This document shows positions 23,127-27,428 of a stretch of DNA of 27,428 nt, piece after piece (the first letter of the stretch is position 1; each line of letters starts with the position of its first letter). Position numbers and translations under genes: made by a program. The notes under the pieces are model-generated. The model was not told the origin of the DNA. It worked only from the letters and a program-made list of their open reading frames with translations, and did no database searches. The DNA is taken from contig CAZHBA010000019.1 of NCBI GenBank assembly GCA_964530225.1, forward strand, positions 1 through 27,428. Direction: 5' to 3'. This DNA comes from CAZHBA01 sp964530225. GTDB taxonomy: Bacteria > Pseudomonadota > Alphaproteobacteria > UBA6615.

Positions 23127-24299
23127 GTGGATTTTTCGCTCTCGGACGAACAGCGCATGATGGTCGAGACGGCGCGGCGGGTCGGCGAAGAGTACGGTCT
23201 CGACTATTGGCGCGAACTCGATGCGCGCGGCGAATATCCGTACGCCATGTGGCAGGCGATTTGCGATGCCGGCCTGTGCGGCGTGGCGCTTCCCGAAAAG
23301 TACGGCGGGGCCGGGCTCGGCATGGTCGAGATGGCGCTGATTATCGAGGCGCTGTGCGCCGGCGGCGCGGGTGGTACGCTGGCCCAATTGTTCATGCTCA
23401 ATCCTATATTCGGTGGCGTTTCGGTGGCCAAATACGGTACCGCGGCGATGAAAGAGGATTTGTTGCCGAAAATTGCCGCCGGCCAGATTCACTGCTGTAT
23501 GGCGCTGACCGAGCCGGATTCCGGCAGCAACAGCCTGGATGTGCGAACCTTTGCCCACGCGGACGGTAACGGCTGGCGCCTCAACGGGCGTAAGATTTGG
23601 ATTTCCGCGGTTCCCCAGGCTCACAAAATGCTTGTGGTGGCGCGCACCCAAAAGCCGGAAGAAGCGGACAAGCGCTCCCGGGGTATTTCCATGTTCCTGA
23701 TCGACGTCGATCGCGAAGGCGTAACCCATCAGACGATCGACAAGGCGGGCACGCGCTGCGTGCCGGCGAGCAGCGTCTTTTTCGAGGATGCCGCTGTGCA
23801 TGGCGACGAGCTAGTCGGCACCCTCGATGGCGGCTGGCACGAGCTGCTCGACGTGCTCAACACCGAGCGTATCGTCACTACGGCGGGGCTAGTCGGTGCG
23901 GTGCACTTGGCGCTGCACCTGGCGGTCGATTACGCCAACCAGCGCACGGTGTTTGGCGAGCGCCCGATCTCCTCATATCAAGGCCTGCAGTTTCCGCTCG
24001 CCCAGGCTAAAGCTGAAATCGAATGTGCGCGCGCGCTCAACCACCAGGCGGCTGCCGCCTTCGATGCCGGCGAGGCCTACGGCAGTGCCGCCAACATGGC
24101 TAAGCTAATCGCCGCCCAGGCTGCCGCCGAAGGCATCGAACGGGCGATGCAGACCATGGGTGGCATGGGCTATGCGAAGGAGATGCACGTTGAGCGCCTG
24201 TGGCGCGACGCTAGGCTGTTCCGCTTTGCACCGGTTTCCGAGGAGATGATCCTTAATTTTATCGCTACGCATGAGCTTGGCATGGCGCGTGGCTATTGA
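23127..24299 (+). CDS. Acyl-CoA dehydrogenase
   Basis: A 390-residue flavoprotein with the usual N-terminal helical, middle beta and C-terminal helical domains. MDFSLSDEQRMMVETARR starts it, CCMALTEPDSGSNSLDVRT is the FAD-loop signature, and YANQRTVFGERPISSYQGLQ and TMGGMGYAKEMHVERLWRDA are family motifs. Near the C-terminus the text reads RFAPVSEEMILNF where many members have YEGTSEIQ, so the usual catalytic Glu of that position is absent. Many uncharacterised members share this APVS form. The start is GTG at 23127, right after the hydratase stop. Substrate unknown; could be a branched or cyclic acyl-CoA. Confidence 0.93.
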   Translation: MDFSLSDEQRMMVETARRVGEEYGLDYWRELDARGEYPYAMWQAICDAGLCGVALPEKYGGAGLGMVEMALIIEALCAGGAGGTLAQLFMLNPIFGGVSVAKYGTAAMKEDLLPKIAAGQIHCCMALTEPDSGSNSLDVRTFAHADGNGWRLNGRKIWISAVPQAHKMLVVARTQKPEEADKRSRGISMFLIDVDREGVTHQTIDKAGTRCVPASSVFFEDAAVHGDELVGTLDGGWHELLDVLNTERIVTTAGLVGAVHLALHLAVDYANQRTVFGERPISSYQGLQFPLAQAKAEIECARALNHQAAAAFDAGEAYGSAANMAKLIAAQAAAEGIERAMQTMGGMGYAKEMHVERLWRDARLFRFAPVSEEMILNFIATHELGMARGY

Positions 24300-24364
24300 G
24301 TGCTGGCGCTGCCAAACCGGTGCCTTCAATAGCTGTGTTGGGGCCACCTATGGTTTTTGATCCA

Positions 24365-24377
24365 GCGCAATTTGCGC
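24365..24377. repeat. 13-base palindrome upstream of the nitrile hydratase operon
   Basis: GCGCAA-T-TTGCGC is a perfect dyad about 100 bases before the alpha-subunit start. A further TTGCGC half-site occurs at about 24398. It may be an operator for a regulator outside the window. No promoter was recognised. Confidence 0.4.
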
Positions 24378-24406
24378 CGGCAGGATTGGTACTAGGCTTG
24401 CGCTAA

Positions 24407-24428
24407 ACCAACAGTTTTTGCAGTTGGT
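24407..24428. repeat. Inverted repeat upstream of the nitrile hydratase operon
   Basis: ACCAAC (24407-24412) and GTTGGT (24423-24428) are exact inverted copies with a 10-base spacer containing TTTTT. The dyad lies 51 bases before the ATG at 24480. It could be an operator or a leader hairpin. Confidence 0.4.
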
Positions 24429-24479
24429 GAGTATGCGGAATAGTCGTCGCGATTTTTGCGTGCACGGAAGGACAAAAAG

Positions 24480-25094
24480 ATGGGAAGCGGCATGAGTTCC
24501 GATGGCATACCTGGACCGGATTCGGAGACGGCGTTGCGGGTCAAGGCCCTAGAATCCCTGTTACTCGAAAAGGGCTTGATCGAAACCAGAGCTATCGACG
24601 AGCTGATCGACCTGTTCGAGAATCGCCTCGGTCCCTGGAACGGGGCCAAGGTGGTCGCGCGGGCCTGGACCGATCCCGACTATAAGGCCTGGCTGTTGCA
24701 AGACGCCACCGCGGCGATTGCCGAAATGGGCTTCGAAGCGCTTAATGATGAGGTAATGGTGGTCGTCGAAAACACCGCCAAGGTGCATAACATCGTCGTT
24801 TGCACATTGTGCTCCTGCTACCCCTGGGCGACCCTGGGCCTGCCGCCGGTGTGGTACAAATCGGCGCCTTACCGGGCGCAGGCGGCGAGCGATCCGCGCA
24901 GCGTGCTGCGGGAATTCGGCACCGACATCGGCGCAGATACCGCAGTGCAGGTGTGGGACAGCAACGCCGAGCTACGTTACATGGTACTACCCGAGAGGCC
25001 GGCCGGAACGGAAGGGCTGGACGAGGCGGCCCTGGCCAAGCTGGTGACCAGGGATTCGATGATCGGTGTGAGCAAAGTGGCGCCTCCCGGATAG
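24480..25094 (+). CDS. nthA: Nitrile hydratase alpha subunit, cobalt type
   Basis: A 204-residue alpha subunit that binds the low-spin metal and hydrates nitriles to amides. The metal motif is C108-T-L-C111-S-C113 followed by YPW. The Thr after the first Cys is the cobalt-type signature; iron enzymes have Ser. Of these, C111 and C113 are expected to become sulfinate and sulfenate. LPPVWYKSAPYRAQ, VWDSNAELRYMVLPERPAGTEG and VTRDSMIGV complete the canonical order. ATG at 24480 has GGAAGG upstream and suits family length; a TTG at 24456 is less likely. Gene order alpha-first is unlike most cobalt enzymes, which have beta first. Thiocyanate hydrolase gamma subunit is the alternative but less similar. 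Confidence 0.95.
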   Translation: MGSGMSSDGIPGPDSETALRVKALESLLLEKGLIETRAIDELIDLFENRLGPWNGAKVVARAWTDPDYKAWLLQDATAAIAEMGFEALNDEVMVVVENTAKVHNIVVCTLCSCYPWATLGLPPVWYKSAPYRAQAASDPRSVLREFGTDIGADTAVQVWDSNAELRYMVLPERPAGTEGLDEAALAKLVTRDSMIGVSKVAPPG

Positions 25095-25141
25095 CTGGAA
25101 GGCCGGCTGGAGAGACAATTGGCAGTGCGAAGGAGACGATC

Positions 25142-25453
25142 TTGAACGGCGTACATGATATGGGCGGCATGCATGGTCTGGGTTCGATCGAATGGGAATC
25201 GGACGAACCCGTTTTCCATGAACAATGGGAAGGGCGCATAGAGGCGTTAAACCGTATGTTGTTGGCCGGCTTTCACTACAATCTCGATGAATTCCGCCAC
25301 GCCAGGGAACGCATGGAGCCGTCCCACTACCTGCAATCGAGTTACTACGAACGCTCGGTTGCGGGTATCACCATGCTGCTGTTGGAAAAAGGCGTGATCA
25401 GCCAAGAGGAATTCGACGCTCGGCTCAATGATCTCGCCGAAAGGAAGGAGTGA
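25142..25453 (+). CDS. Nitrile hydratase beta subunit, N-terminal half (split gene)
   Basis: A 103-residue protein that matches only the N-terminal half of a normal ~220-residue beta subunit. It starts with the classical MNGVHDMGGMHGLG. EPVFHEQWEGRIEAL follows, then FRHARERMEPSHYL at 51-64, which includes the conserved Arg of the FRHxxERM motif that contacts the oxidised cysteines. SYYERSVAGITMLLLEKG then ends the domain. The start is TTG at 25142, with AAGGAG 6 bases upstream, because it restores the exact family N-terminus. It ends in TGATG, sharing a base with the next gene. The split resembles thiocyanate hydrolase and toyocamycin nitrile hydratase. Confidence 0.9.
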   Translation: MNGVHDMGGMHGLGSIEWESDEPVFHEQWEGRIEALNRMLLAGFHYNLDEFRHARERMEPSHYLQSSYYERSVAGITMLLLEKGVISQEEFDARLNDLAERKE

Positions 25454-25803
25454 TGCGACCTGTAGATCTGGCGGTGGTGAGAAGCTTGTACAAGAAACCG
25501 GGTGTCTTGCGCATGAACCTGGATATTGCGCCAAGGTTCAAGGTTGGCGATCGCGTCAAGGCACGCAACATCAATCCGCCGGGGCACACCCGTGTGCCCC
25601 GCTATGTTCGCGGTAAAGAAGGTGTCGTCCGCCAGGATTACGGGGTCTTCCATCTGCCCGACGCAAGCGCAGCCGGCCAAGGCGATCAGCCACAGCACAT
25701 CTATTCCGTGTGCTTCAGCGCCCGCGAACTCTGGGGCGCGGAGGTGCCTGCCAAAGACAGTCTCAATATCGATCTTTGGGACGACTACCTGGATAGTGCC
25801 TGA
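25453..25803 (+). CDS. Nitrile hydratase beta subunit, C-terminal half (SH3-like)
   Basis: A 116-residue protein matching the C-terminal SH3-like barrel of nitrile hydratase beta. RFKVGDRVKARNINPPGHTR (28-47), VPRYVRGKEGVV and HIYSVCFSARELWG lead to DSLNIDLWDDYL. Arginines R47 and R50 in GHTRVPRY are retained; one is expected to contact the cysteine sulfenate in the active site. ATG at 25453 has AAGGAAGGAG immediately upstream and is translated by coupling from the preceding gene. The first 25 residues are an extension without clear family match. With the preceding gene it should rebuild one complete beta subunit. Confidence 0.9.
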   Translation: MRPVDLAVVRSLYKKPGVLRMNLDIAPRFKVGDRVKARNINPPGHTRVPRYVRGKEGVVRQDYGVFHLPDASAAGQGDQPQHIYSVCFSARELWGAEVPAKDSLNIDLWDDYLDSA

Positions 25804-25824
25804 GCTACCAGAAAGGGGGTGTCG

Positions 25825-26559
25825 ATGCACAAGACGCTAGCGGTACCCACCCTGGCCGTACCCAACCGGCAGGCCGGCGCCACCTTGCCGCGTGACACCG
25901 GCGAACCGGTGTTTGCCGAACCGTGGCAGGCGCACGCCTTCGCCATGGTGATGTCGCTTTACCAGGATGGACATTACAACTGGGCCGAATGGGACGACTA
26001 TCTGGGTTATCACATTCAGGCGCCTGGTCACTTCGACGAAGCCGAAAATGGGGATGCCAACGGGGTCGCGGCCAGCGAAGCGAAACCGGACGTCTCCGGA
26101 GCCAACTACAGCCGATTTCGCGCCGCTTGTGAGAAAGACGGTGACAGGTTTTATCACCTGTGGCTGGCCGCTACCGAGCACCTGCTGGATGCCAAGGGTA
26201 TGGTGCCCAAGGCCGAACTCGAAGAGCGGATCGCCGCCTTTGCAAAGGCGGAACGCGAGGGGCCACGGTTCGCCGCTGGCCGACGGGTGCTGGTGCGCGA
26301 AATCAAAAGGGAAGGCCATACCCATCTGCCGCTCTACCTACGCGGCAAAACCGGAGAGGTGGCGGCCGATCGCGGCCTGTTCGTTTTTCCTGAGGTGGTC
26401 GGGCAGGGGCAAGATCACGGGCACGATCACGGCGACACCGACACACTGCAGCATGTCTATTGCGTACGATTTGCAGCATCCGAGATCTGGGGCGAGGAAG
26501 CCGCCGATGGGCACGGCCTGAACTTCAATCTTTGGGACTACCAGTTACAACCGGCTTAA
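25825..26559 (+). CDS. Nitrile hydratase beta/accessory-like paralogue with His-rich loop
   Basis: A 244-residue fused protein. The N-terminal domain (about 22-140, PRDTGEPVFAEPWQAHAFAM, WAEWDDYLG and YHLWLAATEHLLDAKG) matches the nitrile hydratase accessory (activator) family, itself homologous to the beta N-half. The C-terminal domain (about 148-244) is the beta-type SH3 barrel. Here GHTHLPLYLRG (164-174) replaces GHTRxPRYxRG, and there is no FRHxxERM, so the catalytic arginines are gone. A His-rich loop DHGHDHGD (H198, H200, H202) sits before the VYCVRF strand. ATG at 25825 follows AAAGGGGG; GTG at 25819 is an alternative. A cobalt-handling maturation factor or structural subunit is plausible. 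Confidence 0.8.
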   Translation: MHKTLAVPTLAVPNRQAGATLPRDTGEPVFAEPWQAHAFAMVMSLYQDGHYNWAEWDDYLGYHIQAPGHFDEAENGDANGVAASEAKPDVSGANYSRFRAACEKDGDRFYHLWLAATEHLLDAKGMVPKAELEERIAAFAKAEREGPRFAAGRRVLVREIKREGHTHLPLYLRGKTGEVAADRGLFVFPEVVGQGQDHGHDHGDTDTLQHVYCVRFAASEIWGEEAADGHGLNFNLWDYQLQPA

Positions 26560-26610
26560 CACACGTCCGCAGTGGGGTTGCGCCTGTCGGGCAGCCCGTG
26601 GAGATAAGCG

Positions 26611-27270
26611 ATGAGCGAAGAACAAACACCGATGGATCTGGCACAGCTGATCCGCGACGATGATGGCGCGCTCTATGCCGACGAGGCCGCGGCCCGCAGC
26701 ATCGCCATTGTTATCAAGTTGTGCGAACAAGGGTACTACACCTGGCCCGAGTGGGTTGACAAGTTCAGTGTCGAGATCAGTCCACCGGGGCATTATCGAC
26801 ATTCGGCGGAGGGTGCTAAGGCGGCAGAAGCCGTGCTGACCGGTGACGGCAAGAGTATCAATCGGAACTACGCCAAACTCTGGCTCGCGGCCTGCGAGAA
26901 ACTGCTGCTCGAAAAGGGTTTGCTGATAGCGCCCGAACTCGACGCCGAGTTCGCCACGCTACGGGTGGAAAATCGATCCGGCGCTCTATTCGCCGTCGAC
27001 GATCAGGTGATTGTGCGTGACATCGAACCGGTCGGCCACGCGCATCTGCCGTTATTCGTGCGCGGCAAGGCCGGCGTTATCGAACGGCCCCTCGGTGATT
27101 TTGCCTTTCCGGTAATGTCGCCGCCCAACGGCACGGCGGAAGCCGGAGAGAGTAGCCGTCAACCGGTATACAGTGTTCGTTTCGCCGCGCGGGAACTTTG
27201 GGGTCCGGACGCACCCAGAAGGGATAGCGTGAACTTTAGCATCTGGCACGACTACCTGATGCCCGCCTGA
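26611..27270 (+). CDS. Second nitrile hydratase beta/accessory-like paralogue
   Basis: A 219-residue fused protein. The N-terminal accessory-like domain (about 15-115) shows IAIVIKLCEQGYYTWPEWVD and KLWLAACEKLLLEKGLL. The C-terminal SH3-like domain (about 123-219) shows GHAHLPLFVRGKAGVI, PVYSVRFAARELWG and the final IWHDYLMPA. It lacks the FRHxxERM motif and, as in its upstream neighbour, has His and Leu where the beta active-site loop has Arg. It has no His-rich loop. GGAG precedes the ATG. The gap from the preceding gene is 51 bases, so it is likely the last gene of the operon. It is probably a non-catalytic partner of the alpha and split-beta proteins. Confidence 0.8.
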   Translation: MSEEQTPMDLAQLIRDDDGALYADEAAARSIAIVIKLCEQGYYTWPEWVDKFSVEISPPGHYRHSAEGAKAAEAVLTGDGKSINRNYAKLWLAACEKLLLEKGLLIAPELDAEFATLRVENRSGALFAVDDQVIVRDIEPVGHAHLPLFVRGKAGVIERPLGDFAFPVMSPPNGTAEAGESSRQPVYSVRFAARELWGPDAPRRDSVNFSIWHDYLMPA

Positions 27271-27326
27271 TCGCTGAGACCTGGCGCACGGCCTGCGCGC
27301 AGAGGTCGAAGCCGAGGTAGCCGCCC

Positions 27327-27428
27327 TTAGTTAGTCAGGTGCTTTTGCTGCGAGCGTTGCTCGTTGATTCCTTTCAGTACCTTTTCCGCCGTCGCCGGCA
27401 GCGAGGTAATGCGCACACCGACGGCGTC
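27327..27428 (-). CDS. Probable molybdenum hydroxylase large subunit, C-terminal end (partial)
   Basis: Thirty-three codons and a TAA stop are visible; the gene enters from the right edge. DAVGVRITSLPATAEKVLKG resembles the C-terminus of xanthine dehydrogenase/CO dehydrogenase-type molybdopterin subunits (DAxGVRIxxLPxTPExVLxA). It is convergent with the nitrile hydratase operon, with no gene between 27271 and 27326. The short length leaves the family assignment tentative. Confidence 0.45.
   Translation of the reverse strand, partial: DAVGVRITSLPATAEKVLKGINEQRSQQKHLTN

Noticed and set aside
24480..25803. Thiocyanate hydrolase (ScnABC) as the primary call for alpha plus the split beta
   Set aside because: The split beta and sulfur context fit. 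However, the alpha sequence (CSCYPW, then VWDSNAELRYMVLPERPAGTEG) and the MNGVHDMGG N-terminus of the first half look like canonical nitrile hydratase. Kept as an alternative only.
1..27428. CRISPR arrays, tRNA or rRNA genes, insertion sequences
   Set aside because: No regularly spaced repeats, cloverleaf-type tRNA segments, rRNA-like stretches, transposase genes or terminal inverted repeats were seen on reading both strands.

Overview
The window looks like part of an uncultured alphaproteobacterial chromosome. It has moderately high GC and carries genes for dissimilatory oxidation of reduced sulfur. Supporting clues are the sat/aprMBA arrangement, a TIGR02186-type protein next to a TauE/SafE exporter, an ArsR-type persulfide sensor resembling SqrR/BigR, and a BadH/BadI pair. 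Taxonomy is inferred from protein character only. At least seven recognisable decayed genes lie between intact ones, which suggests an eroding, perhaps host-associated genome.

Layout. Bases 1-3491 (+): the end of sat (ATP sulfurylase), then aprM, aprB and aprA, which form the sulfite-APS-sulfate branch. Bases 3612-7547 (-): a converging sulfur-handling operon that reads arsR, small rhodanese, TauE/SafE exporter, TIGR02186 protein, universal stress protein and two-domain sulfurtransferase. The arsR promoter has near-consensus boxes with a persulfide-regulator-like dyad between them, and the transcript may be leaderless. Bases 7669-9025 (+): a TusA-like sulfur carrier and mtnA. Bases 9022-11393 (-): a DUF1330 protein, a cytochrome c pseudogene, and the badI-like and badH-like genes. 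Bases 11558-20430 are accessory: a 2OG-Fe(II) dioxygenase, a zinc-ribbon protein, a nucleotide-sugar-type epimerase, a Sel1-repeat coiled-coil protein, a PPOX-fold protein, a hydroxypyruvate-isomerase-like protein and a luciferase-like monooxygenase. Remnants of an HTH regulator, a thermonuclease, a TRAP permease, a quinone reductase and an arginase lie among them.

Bases 20794-24299 (+): an M24-fold protein with altered metal ligands, an FmdB-type zinc ribbon, an enoyl-CoA hydratase and an acyl-CoA dehydrogenase. Bases 24480-27270 (+) hold the most unusual locus. It has a cobalt-type nitrile hydratase alpha subunit (CTLCSC), a beta subunit split into two genes joined by a TGATG overlap, and two further full-length beta/accessory-like paralogues. 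Both paralogues lack the arginines of the beta active-site motifs, and one carries a His-rich loop. The window ends in the C-terminus of a probable molybdenum hydroxylase large subunit on the minus strand.

How the parts may work together. Persulfide or sulfite produced during sulfur oxidation would be sensed by the ArsR protein and moved by rhodaneses and TusA. It would then be exported by TauE/SafE or oxidised by AprBA with AprM, and Sat would make ATP from APS. The nitrile hydratase cluster is probably a separate catabolic or detoxification module. Thiocyanate, which would link it to sulfur, is possible but less favoured by the alpha-subunit sequence.
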